NCBI GenBank assembly: GCA_017501625.1
Contig: JAFVWO010000077.1
Span: forward strand, 1 to 41,122
Source: Alistipes sp.
Lineage (GTDB): Bacteria; Bacteroidota; Bacteroidia; Bacteroidales; Rikenellaceae
Length of the DNA stretch: 41,122 bases
Reading direction: 5' to 3'
Shown: positions 16,454 through 26,220 of the stretch, one piece after another
How the letters are laid out: every line of letters begins with the position of its first letter
Numbering within the stretch: the stretch's first letter is position 1
Notes under the pieces: generated by a model
The model's database searches: none
Told to the model about the DNA's origin: nothing
The model's input: the letters and a program-made list of their open reading frames with translations, nothing else
Translations under genes and position numbers: made by a program

Positions 16454-17356
16454 CTATTTTGCTGACAAGCAAGCCAAAGCGATAGAGTAGAGCTTCGTCT
16501 TAGTTGTATCGCCACGCGATGTCAACACACAGGGAGCCATAGGACCTGCAACCATAGCAGCCAACTCAGCACCACCGAACTTAGAGCAAGCCTTGAAGAA
16601 TACGTTACCAGACTCGAGGTTGGGGAACAACAAGCAGTCGGCATCACCGGCAACGGGACCCTGCAACTTCTTAATCTTAACACTCTCCTCGTCGATAGCC
16701 ACATCCAAAGCCAAAGGACCCTGGAACAAGCCCTTGCCAAGCTCACCGGCAGCACCCAACTCACCAAGCTCCTTAGCCTCAACCGAGCTTACAACCTTAG
16801 GAAGAAGCTGCTCCGACGGTGCGATAAAGGCCATCTTGGGGCACTCGATACCGAGGTTGTTAGCCGTCTCAAGAAGATACTTCGCAATCTGCTTCTTCTG
16901 GTCGAGCGTGGGGCAGGGAAGAACGGCCACGTCGCTAACAACGAGCAACTTATGATACTTGGGAATCTCGAGAACCGTAACGTGGCTCAATGTTGTGCCT
17001 GCGGGCAACAAACCCCACTCCTTGTTCAAGATACCACGCATATACTTATCCGTGGGAACAACACCCTTCATCAAGACGTCGTACTCGCCATTGTGTACAG
17101 CCTTAACTGCAATCTCAACAGCCTTAACATCCTCCTTCTCCTCGATGATGGTATACTGGCTCATGTCTACGCCCTCAGCCTCGCACGACTTCTTAATCTC
17201 CTCGGGATCACCTACGAGTGTCACCTCTGCAAGACCCGCCTTAATCGCCATGTCGGTAGCACCAATAGAGTGCGTATCCTGACCATAGGCCACAATCATC
17301 TTCTTCTTGCCACGAGCCACGGCCGCAGCAACGATCTCATCCAAATGCTTAATCAT
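16454..17356 (-). CDS. ptb: Phosphate butyryltransferase
   Basis: Swaps CoA for phosphate on butyryl-CoA or related acyl-CoA, supplying the substrate of Buk. The 300-residue protein matches the Ptb/Pta C-domain family: MKGVVPTDKYMRGIL (about 95-109), LSHVTVLEIPKYHKLLVVSDVAVLPCPTLDQK, and GPLALDVAID followed by DCLLFPNLESGNVFFK. It lacks the extra N-terminal domains of long Pta. It lies 33 bases after ackA and 28 before buk. As no separate pta is in view, it may also feed AckA; that is inference. Confidence 0.92.
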   Translation of the reverse strand: MIKHLDEIVAAAVARGKKKMIVAYGQDTHSIGATDMAIKAGLAEVTLVGDPEEIKKSCEAEGVDMSQYTIIEEKEDVKAVEIAVKAVHNGEYDVLMKGVVPTDKYMRGILNKEWGLLPAGTTLSHVTVLEIPKYHKLLVVSDVAVLPCPTLDQKKQIAKYLLETANNLGIECPKMAFIAPSEQLLPKVVSSVEAKELGELGAAGELGKGLFQGPLALDVAIDEESVKIKKLQGPVAGDADCLLFPNLESGNVFFKACSKFGGAELAAMVAGPMAPCVLTSRGDTTKTKLYSIALACLSAK

Positions 17357-17389
17357 AATAGTTTTAGGTATTTTAGTTAATGTTTCTTT

Positions 17390-18592
17390 CTATTTTGTTA
17401 GGCGATAGGTATCCTTAGCAATAACGAGCTCCTCGTCGGTGCAGATAACGGCAGCCTTCACACGTGAGCCCTCGGCCGTAATCTCGTAATCCGTGCCACG
17501 CTTGCCACGGTTGCGCTCAGCATCGAACTCGATGCCCATGAACTCCATGTTTTTCAACACATACTCGCGCAACTCGGGAGAGTTCTCGCCTACACCACCG
17601 GTGAATACCACGAGGTCTACGCCACCCATCTCGGCAGCATACTCACCCACAAACTTCTTCACACGGTTGAAGTACATGTCGCGAGCCATAATTGCACGCT
17701 CGTTACCCTCATCATAGGCAGCATCAATATCGCGCATATCGCTCGATATGCCCGTAAGACCCTGAACACCCGACTTCTTGTTAAGCATGCTGTCAAGCTC
17801 CTTGTACGACATACCCTCCTTCTCGGCGATATATGTCGCAGCGCTCACGTCCATCGAGCCGGCACGTGTACCCATCACAAGGCCATCGAGCGGAGTGAAG
17901 CCCATAGAGGTATCAAACGACTTACCATTCTTCACAGCCGTAACCGAAGCACCATTACCGATGTGGCAAGTGACAATCTTAGAGTTCTCGAAGTCGAGGC
18001 CAAACATCTCAGCACCCACGCGAGCAACAAACTTGTGGCTCGTACCATGGAAACCGTACTTTCTCACACGATACTTCTCGTAATACTCATAAGGGATGGC
18101 GTACATGTAGTTTATTGCCGGCATTGTGTGGTGGAACGACGTATCGAACACAGCCACCTGCTTAATACCGGGCAATACGCGCTCCATAGAGAGTATACCC
18201 TCAAGGTTTGCAGGGTTGTGAAGCGGAGCAATCGAGTACAACGACTCAATCTTAGCCTTAACCTCCTCGTCAACAAGACAACTGTCGTGGAAGAACTCGC
18301 CACCGTGTGCTACGCGGTGACCCGCAGCCTTAAGCTCATCGAGCGACTTTATGACACCATGCTCGGGGTGTGTGAGAGCATCCAACACCAAACGAATACC
18401 CGTTGTATGGTCAGGAATGGGGCACGACACCTCGTACTTATCCTTACCCTGAGGTTTGTGTACAAGATCACCCTCAGCAAGACCGATACGCTCTACAAGA
18501 CCCTTGGCCAAAAGCGTGTGCGACGACTCCATCACATCAAGCACCTGATACTTAATAGACGAGCTACCGCAGTTAAGAACCAAAATTACCAT
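17390..18592 (-). CDS. ackA: Acetate kinase AckA
   Basis: Makes ATP from acetyl-phosphate and ADP. The 400-residue length is standard. Motifs are LNCGSSSIKYQ (6-16), GHRVAHGGE, YGFHGTSHKFV, VTCHIGNGAS (adenosine/phosphate loops), GTRAGSMDVS and VFTGGVGENS. It leads the ackA-ptb-buk operon on the minus strand. A candidate promoter lies about 90 bases upstream, in the region shared with the divergent DUF349 gene. Confidence 0.97.
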   Translation of the reverse strand: MVILVLNCGSSSIKYQVLDVMESSHTLLAKGLVERIGLAEGDLVHKPQGKDKYEVSCPIPDHTTGIRLVLDALTHPEHGVIKSLDELKAAGHRVAHGGEFFHDSCLVDEEVKAKIESLYSIAPLHNPANLEGILSMERVLPGIKQVAVFDTSFHHTMPAINYMYAIPYEYYEKYRVRKYGFHGTSHKFVARVGAEMFGLDFENSKIVTCHIGNGASVTAVKNGKSFDTSMGFTPLDGLVMGTRAGSMDVSAATYIAEKEGMSYKELDSMLNKKSGVQGLTGISSDMRDIDAAYDEGNERAIMARDMYFNRVKKFVGEYAAEMGGVDLVVFTGGVGENSPELREYVLKNMEFMGIEFDAERNRGKRGTDYEITAEGSRVKAAVICTDEELVIAKDTYRLTK

Positions 18593-18681
18593 TGCAGTTA
18601 TTTGTTTATAGTTAATAATTATTGTTTATGCTACACGACACGTGGCCACTCTACCCGTCAGGCCACCCTCTTAAAACTCAA

Positions 18682-18713
18682 CAAAGATACAAATTTTACC
18701 CCGACAATCCAAC
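18682..18713 (-). promoter_or_regulatory. Candidate promoter of ackA-ptb-buk
   Basis: On the minus strand, TATCTTTG (18689-18682) is a consensus -7 element. GTTG (18713-18710), 20 bases upstream, is a three-of-four match to the -33 TTTG. The leader would be about 80 bases. Confidence 0.55.
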
Positions 18714-18916
18714 ATTTTTTGCGATTTTTTTTCACCCCCTCTTCTCGCGCTATATTTTGTCATCTTTTTATCGTCATCATCCGCACATAACTATTCATAT
18801 CGCCACGCGACATAACCACCAACACTTAGACTATAATTCGCATACCACTAATGGGGCCGGCAAAGCTGTGTCGCAAATAAAAGAGGTTTTATCTTTCGAG
18901 TTTGAAAAAGAATTAT

Positions 18917-18924
18917 TATATTTG
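18917..18924 (+). promoter_or_regulatory. -7 element before the DUF349 gene
   Basis: TATATTTG fits TAnnTTTG, with a partial -33 (TTTC) about 19 bases upstream and an expected leader of about 50 bases. Confidence 0.5.
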
Positions 18925-18978
18925 CACGAATTACGCTCGCGCAGCGGGCGCGCAACTATCAACTAAAACTATTTTACG

Positions 18979-20928
18979 ATGGCTACTGAGAAGATTAATC
19001 TTACGGCTCCCGATGAGCCTGTCGGCACTATTGCCGAGGATACCGTGACGACTACCGACACACCGTGTGATACTGCCGCAGAGGAAACAACGGCGGATGA
19101 GCAGACCAAGACCGATGTCATGAGCGAGAATTTCGCTGACGAAGAGGCCGCCCTTGCTGCCGACGAGGCAGGCTTGGAGATTGGCGACGAGACAGACGAG
19201 GAGGAGAGCGCACCTGTCGCTGGCGACGACCTCTCGGGACTCGGCGAGAAGGAACTTGTGGAGCTCTTTGCCGCAAAGATTGAGTCGGAGCCCGTGCAGA
19301 CACTACGTCCGGTGGTTGAGGCCATCAAGATAGCATTTTACAAGCAACACCGTGCCATGGTAGAGGCCCAAAAGCGTGCCTTCATCGAGGCAGGTGGCAG
19401 CGACGAGGATTTTACACCCTCGGCAGACCCCGAGGAGCAGCGTTTCAAGGAGCTCTTTGCCATCTACCGCAACGAGCGCGACAAGCACATCGCCGAGCAG
19501 GAGGCAAACAAGGAGGAGAACCTTAAAATAAAGCTTCAGATTATCGAGGAGCTCAAGGAACTTATCAACTCCGACGAGACGATGAACACCACGTTCACAC
19601 GCTTCCGCGAGCTTCAGACAAAGTGGAAGGAGACGGGCCTTGTGCCACAGCAGAACGTGAAAGACCTATGGGAGACGTACAACCTTCATGTGGAAAATTT
19701 CTACAACTTCATCAAGATAAACAAGGAGCTTCGCGACCTCGACCTTAAGAAGAACTACGAGGCTAAGTTGAGCCTCTGCGAGCAGGCCGAAGAGCTGGCG
19801 TTGGAGACACAGATTGTCGAGGCCTTCCGTAAGCTTCAGAAGCTGCACGACGAGTGGCGCGAGACGGGTCCCGTTGCCATAGAGTTCAAGGAGTCGTTGT
19901 GGGAGCGCTTCAAGGAGGCTTCGAGCCGCATAAACAAGCGTCATCAGGAGCACTTCGAAACACTCAAGGCCGAGCAGATGAAGAACCTCGCACTCAAGCA
20001 GGAGCTATGCGAGAAGACCGAGGCTCTCGTTGCCCGCCCCATGGTGGCACGTAAGGATTGGAACAAGGCGAGCGAGGAGCTTCTCGAGATACAGAAGGTA
20101 TGGAAGACCATAGGCTTCGCCCCAAAGAGGGATAACAACCGCATATACGAGCGCTTCCGCAATGCCTGCGATAAGTTCTTCGACCTCAAGCGCGACTTCT
20201 ACGCCGGCGTGAAGAACGAGATGGAGCACAACCTCGCCATGAAGAACGAGTTGTGCGCTGCGGCTGAGGCGTTGTCTATGAGCGAGGATTGGAAGCATGC
20301 CACCGACGAGCTCATAGCTCTTCAGGCCAAGTGGAAGCAGACGGGCCCCGTGGCACGTCGCCACTCGGATGTCGTATGGAAGCGTTTCCGTGCCGCCTGC
20401 GACAAGTTCTTCGAGCGTAAGGCGGAGCACTTCTCGCATATCGACACGGAGCATGAGGAGAACTTGCGCCTCAAGCAGGCACTCTTGGAGGAGATGAGGG
20501 CTGCGGACATCAAGGCAGGAGGCTTCGAGGCCATCAAGGAGTTCCAGCGTCGCTGGAGCCAGATAGGCTTCGTGCCCATCAAGCAGAAGGATGCCCTGCA
20601 GAAGGAGTATAAGAGCGTCGTTGACGGCATGTTCGCGACACTACGCTCGTCGGAGCGCAACCGCTCGATGAACCGCTTCAAGGAGCGCGTATCGAACCTC
20701 AAGAGTGGCGGACAGCTACGCTCGGAGCGCGAGAAACTATACAACAAGGTGCGCCAAATGGAGCAGGACATCGCCCTCTTGGAGAATAACATAGGTTTCT
20801 TCTCTAAGTCGAAGAATGCCGAGGCATTGATTGCCGACGTGCGCGAGAAGATTGAGCGCACGAAGCGCGACATGGCAGAACTCATCGAGAAGGTTAAACT
20901 CATCGATGCGGAGGAGAAGCAGAAATAA
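18979..20928 (+). CDS. DUF349-repeat protein
   Basis: The 649-residue soluble protein has an acidic, low-complexity N-terminus (about 1-85) and five DUF349 repeats. Each repeat has a Trp followed by a TG-V or IG-P turn: LQTKWKETGLVP, LHDEWRETGPVA, IQKVWKTIGFAP, LQAKWKQTGPVA and FQRRWSQIGFVP. The C-terminal helix (about 590-645) is coiled-coil and highly charged. DUF349 proteins are widespread in Bacteroidota and of unknown function. The gene precedes pyrG by 28 bases and is probably co-transcribed with it. Confidence 0.88.
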   Translation: MATEKINLTAPDEPVGTIAEDTVTTTDTPCDTAAEETTADEQTKTDVMSENFADEEAALAADEAGLEIGDETDEEESAPVAGDDLSGLGEKELVELFAAKIESEPVQTLRPVVEAIKIAFYKQHRAMVEAQKRAFIEAGGSDEDFTPSADPEEQRFKELFAIYRNERDKHIAEQEANKEENLKIKLQIIEELKELINSDETMNTTFTRFRELQTKWKETGLVPQQNVKDLWETYNLHVENFYNFIKINKELRDLDLKKNYEAKLSLCEQAEELALETQIVEAFRKLQKLHDEWRETGPVAIEFKESLWERFKEASSRINKRHQEHFETLKAEQMKNLALKQELCEKTEALVARPMVARKDWNKASEELLEIQKVWKTIGFAPKRDNNRIYERFRNACDKFFDLKRDFYAGVKNEMEHNLAMKNELCAAAEALSMSEDWKHATDELIALQAKWKQTGPVARRHSDVVWKRFRAACDKFFERKAEHFSHIDTEHEENLRLKQALLEEMRAADIKAGGFEAIKEFQRRWSQIGFVPIKQKDALQKEYKSVVDGMFATLRSSERNRSMNRFKERVSNLKSGGQLRSEREKLYNKVRQMEQDIALLENNIGFFSKSKNAEALIADVREKIERTKRDMAELIEKVKLIDAEEKQK

Positions 20929-20956
20929 TGAACGTAAGAATAAAACAGATAAAGCT

Positions 20957-22585
20957 ATGAAACTATCTAAACCAAAGTACATTTTTGTAACGGGTGGTGT
21001 TGCCTCTTCACTCGGCAAGGGTATCATTTCGGCATCTATAGCACGCCTTCTTCAAGCTCGCGGTTACTCGGTAACCATCCAGAAGCTCGACCCCTACATC
21101 AATGTCGACCCGGGCACTCTCAACCCCTATGAGCATGGTGAGTGCTATGTTACGGAGGATGGCACGGAGACAGATCTCGACCTCGGCCACTACGAGCGTT
21201 TCACATCGATACAGACGACCAAGAACAACAACGTCACGACAGGTAAGATATATCAATGTGTGATTGATAAGGGGCGTAGCGGCGAGTTCCTTGGCAAGAC
21301 CGTGCAAGTCATTCCCCACATCACCGACGAGATTAAGCGCCGCGTACAGTTGCTCGGTGCCACAAAGAAGTACGACGTCATCATCACCGAGATTGGTGGC
21401 ACAGTGGGCGATATCGAGTCGCTCCCCTTCATCGAGTCGGTACGACAGCTACGTTATCAGCTCGGATACCAGAATACCGTGCTTGTACACCTCACCCTCA
21501 TACCCTACATGGCGGCATCGGGCGAGCTTAAGACCAAGCCTACGCAGCACTCTGTCAAGGAGCTTCTGTCGTATGGATTGCAGCCCGACATCCTCGTGCT
21601 ACGCTCGGAGCACGACCTGAGCCAAGATATACGTCGCAAGGTGGCACTCTTCTGCAACGTGACACCCGAGGCCGTGGTGCAGTCTATCGACGTGCCGACG
21701 ATATACGAGGTTCCGCTGCGCATGCACGAACAGAACTTGGATGGTGTGCTCCTCGAGAAGCTCGGCTTGGAGTCGGAACAGGAGCCCGACATGACCGAGT
21801 GGAGAGCCTTCGTCGAGCGTATCAAGAATCCTAAGAGCGTGGTAGACATCGCCCTTGTGGGCAAGTATACGGAGTTGCCGGATGCATACAAATCTATCAG
21901 CGAGTCGTTCATCCACGCGGGTGCTGTCAATGAGGTTAAGGTCAAGCTCCACTATGTTAACTCGGAGCGTCTTACCATCGACAATGTCGAGGAACACCTT
22001 GGCAAGATGTCGGCCATAATGGTTGCCCCGGGCTTCGGCAATCGCGGCATCGAGGGCAAGCTCGTCGCTGTGCGCTATGCCCGAGAGAATAATGTGCCCT
22101 TCTTCGGCATCTGCCTCGGTATGCAGTGCGCCGTGATAGAGTTCGCGCGCAACGTCCTCGGATGGCACGATGCCAACTCGAGCGAGATGGCACAGACGAA
22201 GCATGCCGTCATCGACCTTATGGAGGAGCAGAAGAATGTTACGGCCAAGGGAGGTACCATGCGTCTTGGTGGCTACCCCTGTCACTTGGCTAAGGGCTCA
22301 CGCGCAGCCGAGGCCTACGGCACGAATAGTGTCGTTGAGCGCCATCGCCACCGCTACGAGTTCAACAGCGCCTTCCTCCCCGACTTTGAGGCTGCGGGCA
22401 TGAAGGCCGTGGGTCAGAACCCCGACACGGGTCTTGTGGAGGTTGTAGAGATTCCCGCGCACCGCTGGTTCGTAGGTACGCAGTACCACCCCGAGTACCA
22501 CTCTACGGCAGCAAATCCTCACCCATTGTTCGTAAGTTTTGTCCGCGAGGCGCTTAAATACCGCGACGAGGCCGGCAACAAATAA
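20957..22585 (+). CDS. pyrG: CTP synthase PyrG
   Basis: Forms CTP from UTP, ATP and glutamine, the last step of pyrimidine nucleotide synthesis. The 542-residue length is standard when started at ATG 20957; a longer upstream reading overlaps the DUF349 gene and is not believable. The synthetase domain opens with KYIFVTGGVASSLGKG (P-loop). It contains DPYINVDPGTLNPYEHGE and TEIGGTVGDIES. The C-terminal glutamine amidotransferase has FGICLGMQC (nucleophile Cys) and the QYHPEYHS region with catalytic His-Glu. It is the middle gene of DUF349-pyrG-yidC. Confidence 0.98.
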   Translation: MKLSKPKYIFVTGGVASSLGKGIISASIARLLQARGYSVTIQKLDPYINVDPGTLNPYEHGECYVTEDGTETDLDLGHYERFTSIQTTKNNNVTTGKIYQCVIDKGRSGEFLGKTVQVIPHITDEIKRRVQLLGATKKYDVIITEIGGTVGDIESLPFIESVRQLRYQLGYQNTVLVHLTLIPYMAASGELKTKPTQHSVKELLSYGLQPDILVLRSEHDLSQDIRRKVALFCNVTPEAVVQSIDVPTIYEVPLRMHEQNLDGVLLEKLGLESEQEPDMTEWRAFVERIKNPKSVVDIALVGKYTELPDAYKSISESFIHAGAVNEVKVKLHYVNSERLTIDNVEEHLGKMSAIMVAPGFGNRGIEGKLVAVRYARENNVPFFGICLGMQCAVIEFARNVLGWHDANSSEMAQTKHAVIDLMEEQKNVTAKGGTMRLGGYPCHLAKGSRAAEAYGTNSVVERHRHRYEFNSAFLPDFEAAGMKAVGQNPDTGLVEVVEIPAHRWFVGTQYHPEYHSTAANPHPLFVSFVREALKYRDEAGNK

Positions 22586-22640
22586 TAATTAGACCCGACA
22601 TACGTTAGGACGATTAGTGTATTGAAAATTAAACATTGTA

Positions 22641-24572
22641 ATGGATAAGAATACTATTATTGGCATTGTGCTGATGATTGCTGTCTTCGTGGGTTTCTCG
22701 TTCTACCAGAGCAACGAGATGGAGCAGCAGCAAAAGATTGCTCAAGAGAGGGCTCGCAAGGAGCAACTTGCCCAAGCACAACGTGCTGCCGAGGCCGAGG
22801 CTGCACGCATGGTTGAGGAGGCTATGACTCCCGAAGAGAGACATCTGCGCGACTCTATTGCCACGGCCGAAAGGATGAACGTGGAGCTCCACCGCCAAGG
22901 TGCTACGCTCTACGCCGCACGCGAGGGCGTATCGAAGCTCGACACGCTGCGCAACGACTTTATGACCGTGGTATTCGACAGCCACGGTGGTAAGATTGTG
23001 GACGTAACACTCGAGAACTATACGCGCTATGCCGAGGGTGAGCGCACCGAGAAGGTGCAGATGATGACTCCGGGGTCGGCACGCTTCGGCCTCGACCTAC
23101 AGCGCCACGAGGGAACAAAGGCGGTGAACACCAACGACTACTACTTCACCTCGAAGCTCACGAGGGAGGATGACCGTGAGGTTATCACTATGACCCTCCC
23201 CATCGACGAGGATGCCTACGTTGAGTATGTATACACGCTCTACAAAACGGGCAACCCCAGTCGTGACTATCTCATAGATTTCACCCTCAACCAGCACAAT
23301 ATCGACCCCATGCTTGGTCGTGCCGACGAAATAATCCTCAAGTGGAGCAACCGCGGCAACCAGAACGAGCGCAGCTTCGATAATGAGGCTATGGCGACGA
23401 CTATCGCCTACTATACGGCCGAGGATGAGGATATGGACGAGTTGGACGTAGATGGCGGCCGTGAGCACCACCGCGGACTTAACTGGGTGGCGTTCAAGCA
23501 GCAGTACTTCTCGTCAGCGCTCTTGTCCGACGACCCCATACATGCCGGCATGAGCTTTAAGCGTGCTAAGGATGCCATGCAAGGCTTCGTCAAGGAGTTT
23601 GATGCCCGCGTCATCATCCCTCACACAGCAACACAGCAACAGTATAACCTCGCACTCTACTATGGCCCTAACGACTTCAAGATTATGCAGGGCGTAGAGT
23701 TCCAAGGCGAGGCTTCGCACCTCGAGGACCTTATCCCCATGGGTGGCTGGCTCATAGGCTGGATTAACCGCATAGTCACCATTCCGGTGTTCCACTGGTT
23801 GAGCGACCATGGTCTCGGCTACGGCCTTATCATCCTGATACTTACCATCTTAGTTAAACTTGTCATCCTGCCGCTCACGTATAAGAGCTATATGTCTACG
23901 GCGAAGATGCGAGCCATTCGTCCCGAGATGGAGGCTATCAACCAGAAGTATCCCAATCCGGATGATGCCATGAAGAAGCAGCAGGCGACGATGGAGCTAT
24001 ACCAAAAGGTTGGAGTAAGCCCCATGGGAGGTTGTCTGCCCCTGTTGATACAGATGCCTATTCTGTGGGCAATGTTCCGCTTCTTCCCCGCGAGCATCGA
24101 GCTACGTGGCGAGGGTTTCTTGTGGGCCGACGACCTGTCGTCATACGATAGTGTGTTGCAGCTACCCTTCAACATCCCGTTCTATGGCGACCATGTCAGC
24201 TTGTTTGCCCTGTTGATGACACTCTCGATTTTTGGTTACTCGTTCTTCACATATAAGCAGCAGGCTGCCGCCACAGCAGGACAGCCCGGTGCGGGTATGA
24301 TGAAGTTTATGATGGTATACTTCATGCCTATCATGATGCTATGTGTGATGAACAGCTTCTCGTCGGGCTTGTGCTACTACTACTTCTTGTCGCAGTTGCT
24401 GACGATGCTCATCATGTTCATCATTCGTCGCAGTGTCAACGACGAGAAGGTACGCGCCAAGCTCCTATCACACAAACCTAAGAAGAAGTCGAAGTTCCAA
24501 GAGCGCTATGAGGAGGCTCTTCGCCAGCAGCAGGAGTCGCTCAACCGCGAGCAACGTCGCCAGCGCCATTAG
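22641..24572 (+). CDS. yidC: Membrane protein insertase YidC
   Basis: Inserts and folds inner-membrane proteins, alone or with SecYEG. The 643-residue protein has the Gram-negative layout. It starts with an N-terminal helix (NTIIGIVLMIAVFVGFSFY), followed by a Gln/Glu/Ala-rich stretch and a large periplasmic beta domain (about 90-360). The conserved five-helix core begins near residue 375 (DHGLGYGLIILILTILVKLVILPLTYKSY) and includes GGCLPLLIQMPILWAMF. A basic C-terminal tail (KPKKKSKFQ) can bind the ribosome. It lies 55 bases after pyrG. Confidence 0.97.
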   Translation: MDKNTIIGIVLMIAVFVGFSFYQSNEMEQQQKIAQERARKEQLAQAQRAAEAEAARMVEEAMTPEERHLRDSIATAERMNVELHRQGATLYAAREGVSKLDTLRNDFMTVVFDSHGGKIVDVTLENYTRYAEGERTEKVQMMTPGSARFGLDLQRHEGTKAVNTNDYYFTSKLTREDDREVITMTLPIDEDAYVEYVYTLYKTGNPSRDYLIDFTLNQHNIDPMLGRADEIILKWSNRGNQNERSFDNEAMATTIAYYTAEDEDMDELDVDGGREHHRGLNWVAFKQQYFSSALLSDDPIHAGMSFKRAKDAMQGFVKEFDARVIIPHTATQQQYNLALYYGPNDFKIMQGVEFQGEASHLEDLIPMGGWLIGWINRIVTIPVFHWLSDHGLGYGLIILILTILVKLVILPLTYKSYMSTAKMRAIRPEMEAINQKYPNPDDAMKKQQATMELYQKVGVSPMGGCLPLLIQMPILWAMFRFFPASIELRGEGFLWADDLSSYDSVLQLPFNIPFYGDHVSLFALLMTLSIFGYSFFTYKQQAAATAGQPGAGMMKFMMVYFMPIMMLCVMNSFSSGLCYYYFLSQLLTMLIMFIIRRSVNDEKVRAKLLSHKPKKKSKFQERYEEALRQQQESLNREQRRQRH

Positions 24573-24598
24573 TGGTTAGACGTGACATACCATATATG

Positions 24599-24630
24599 CG
24601 ACATGCGCCCGAATTTAGGGGCGCATGTCG
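24599..24630 (+). terminator. Hairpin after yidC
   Basis: A perfect 12-bp GC-rich stem (24599-24610 with 24619-24630) has an eight-base loop, 26 bases after the yidC stop. No strong T run follows, so it may stabilise the 3' end rather than be a classic intrinsic terminator. Confidence 0.65.
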
Positions 24631-24711
24631 TACATTATGGATATATTTACAATCCGAAAAAGACCACATAGATAATAAAATATAGGTATAACAATAAAAA
24701 ATGGAGATAAC

Positions 24712-24744
24712 TTTGCGTGTTTGACGTAAAAATTATTACCTTTG
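24712..24744 (+). promoter_or_regulatory. Promoter of the hydrogenase operon
   Basis: TTTG (24712-24715), a 21-base spacer and TACCTTTG (24737-24744) match the Bacteroidota consensus. The leader would be about 20 bases before the ATG at 24772. Confidence 0.6.
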
Positions 24745-24771
24745 TTCAATTGAAAACCCAACTTTTAACGT

Positions 24772-26220
24772 ATGGCAATTAAAAATAACGTAATGATTGT
24801 GCGCCAGAGACTCCTCACAAAACTCGTGAGCCTCTGGAATGAGGGCCAACTTGTAGAGAAAATTGACAGAGTGCCCATCGAGTTCAGCCCCCGCAACTCA
24901 CAGGTGCGCGGACGCTGCTGTATACATAAGGAGCGTGCCGTGTGGAAGTATAAGTCGCTTCCTCTTTTGGGCTGGGATATGACCGACGAGAAGGATGAGT
25001 TGATGCCTTTGTCGGACTATGCCAAGATGACCCTCGACCGCAAGAAGCTGAAGGATAACATCATGTGTGTCATCGACGAAGCTTGCTCGTCATGCGTGCG
25101 CACAAACTACGATATTACGAACCTCTGCCGTGGATGTGTGGCACGTGCTTGTGAGCATGCATGCCCCAAGGGAGCTATTGAGTTCGATCCCGACACATCG
25201 CAGGGAAAGATTAACCACAAGATATGTATCAGCTGCGGTAAGTGTTATGCAGCATGCCCCTACCACGCCATCGTTTACATCCCCGTACCCTGCGAGGAGG
25301 CTTGCCCCGTGGGTGCTATCTCGAAGGATGAGTATGGTGTGGAGCATATCGACGAGTCGAAGTGTATCTACTGTGGTAAGTGTATGAATGCCTGCCCCTT
25401 CGGTGCTATCTTCGAGATTTCGCAGGTATTCGATGTTTTGGAGGCTATACGTCGTGGCGAGGAGGTAATAGCCATGGTTGCGCCCTCAATCCTCTCACAG
25501 TACAACGTGCCCACAGAGCAGGTATATGGCGCTATCAAGGCCATAGGCTTCAAGGATGTGATAGAGGTGGCACGTGGTGCAGAGATTACCACAGAGAGGG
25601 AGACACACGAGTTTGCGGAGAAGATGGCCGAGGGTCAGCCCTTCATGACTACGTCGTGCTGCCCGTCGTACATGGAGATGGCATCGAAGCACGCTCCCGA
25701 GTTGAAGAAGTATATCTCAACGACATATTCACCAATGATTTATACCGCAGAGCTTGCACGTGAGAAGTATCCCAACGCCAAGCTTGTCTTCGTAGGTCCA
25801 TGTATCGCCAAGCGTAAGGAGGTACGTCGCGAGGGCTTGGAGGGCAAGGTAGACTTCGTACTCACGTATGAGGAGACACACGCTATCCTCGGCGGTATGG
25901 GCATAGAGCTTGGTGAGGCTCACATCCACCCCGTAGAGTGCGCATCGCGTCGCTCGGCACACGGCTTTGCCGAAAATGGTGGTGTTACGGCTGCCGTTAA
26001 GGAGCTCGTCGATGGTAAGCTCGACTTCACGACATTGCAGATTGCCGGCCTCAATAAGAAGAATGTCGGTCTGCTGAAGGCATACGGTAAGACAGGTAAG
26101 GCTCCCGCACAGTTCATCGAGGTGATGGTCTGCGATGGTGGTTGTATCTCGGGTCCGAGCGTACATACAGCCTATGGTGATGGCAAGAAGACCTTCGATG
26201 CCGAGTTAAAGAAGAGATAA
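24772..26220 (+). CDS. Monomeric [FeFe]-hydrogenase, group B-like
   Basis: Catalyses reversible H2 formation; in fermenters it removes electrons from reduced ferredoxin. The 482-residue protein has four Cys-rich 4Fe-4S stretches: C105/C108/C119/C122-C131, C152-C162, C174-C178 and C198-C208. The H-cluster domain has three signatures. These are TSCCPSY (C296 as proton relay, C297), VGPCIAKRKE (C344) and EVMVCDGGCISGPS (C454, C458). The Tyr after TSCCPS (group A has Trp) and the GGCISGP form point to group B, which is common in gut Bacteroidota. There is no diaphorase subunit alongside, so ferredoxin is the likely partner. The stop overlaps the hydE start (TAATG). Confidence 0.92.
   Translation: MAIKNNVMIVRQRLLTKLVSLWNEGQLVEKIDRVPIEFSPRNSQVRGRCCIHKERAVWKYKSLPLLGWDMTDEKDELMPLSDYAKMTLDRKKLKDNIMCVIDEACSSCVRTNYDITNLCRGCVARACEHACPKGAIEFDPDTSQGKINHKICISCGKCYAACPYHAIVYIPVPCEEACPVGAISKDEYGVEHIDESKCIYCGKCMNACPFGAIFEISQVFDVLEAIRRGEEVIAMVAPSILSQYNVPTEQVYGAIKAIGFKDVIEVARGAEITTERETHEFAEKMAEGQPFMTTSCCPSYMEMASKHAPELKKYISTTYSPMIYTAELAREKYPNAKLVFVGPCIAKRKEVRREGLEGKVDFVLTYEETHAILGGMGIELGEAHIHPVECASRRSAHGFAENGGVTAAVKELVDGKLDFTTLQIAGLNKKNVGLLKAYGKTGKAPAQFIEVMVCDGGCISGPSVHTAYGDGKKTFDAELKKR

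Larger units (their letters stand above)
18593..18978. other. Divergent intergenic region between ackA and the DUF349 gene
   Basis: The 386-base spacer contains the two opposed promoters listed separately. No gene, RNA fold or repeat is recognised in the remainder. Confidence 0.6.

Noticed and set aside
20831..20956. Upstream ATG that would lengthen CTP synthase by 42 residues
   Set aside because: It lies inside the DUF349 gene, and the added residues are unlike any PyrG; ATG at 20957 gives the standard length.
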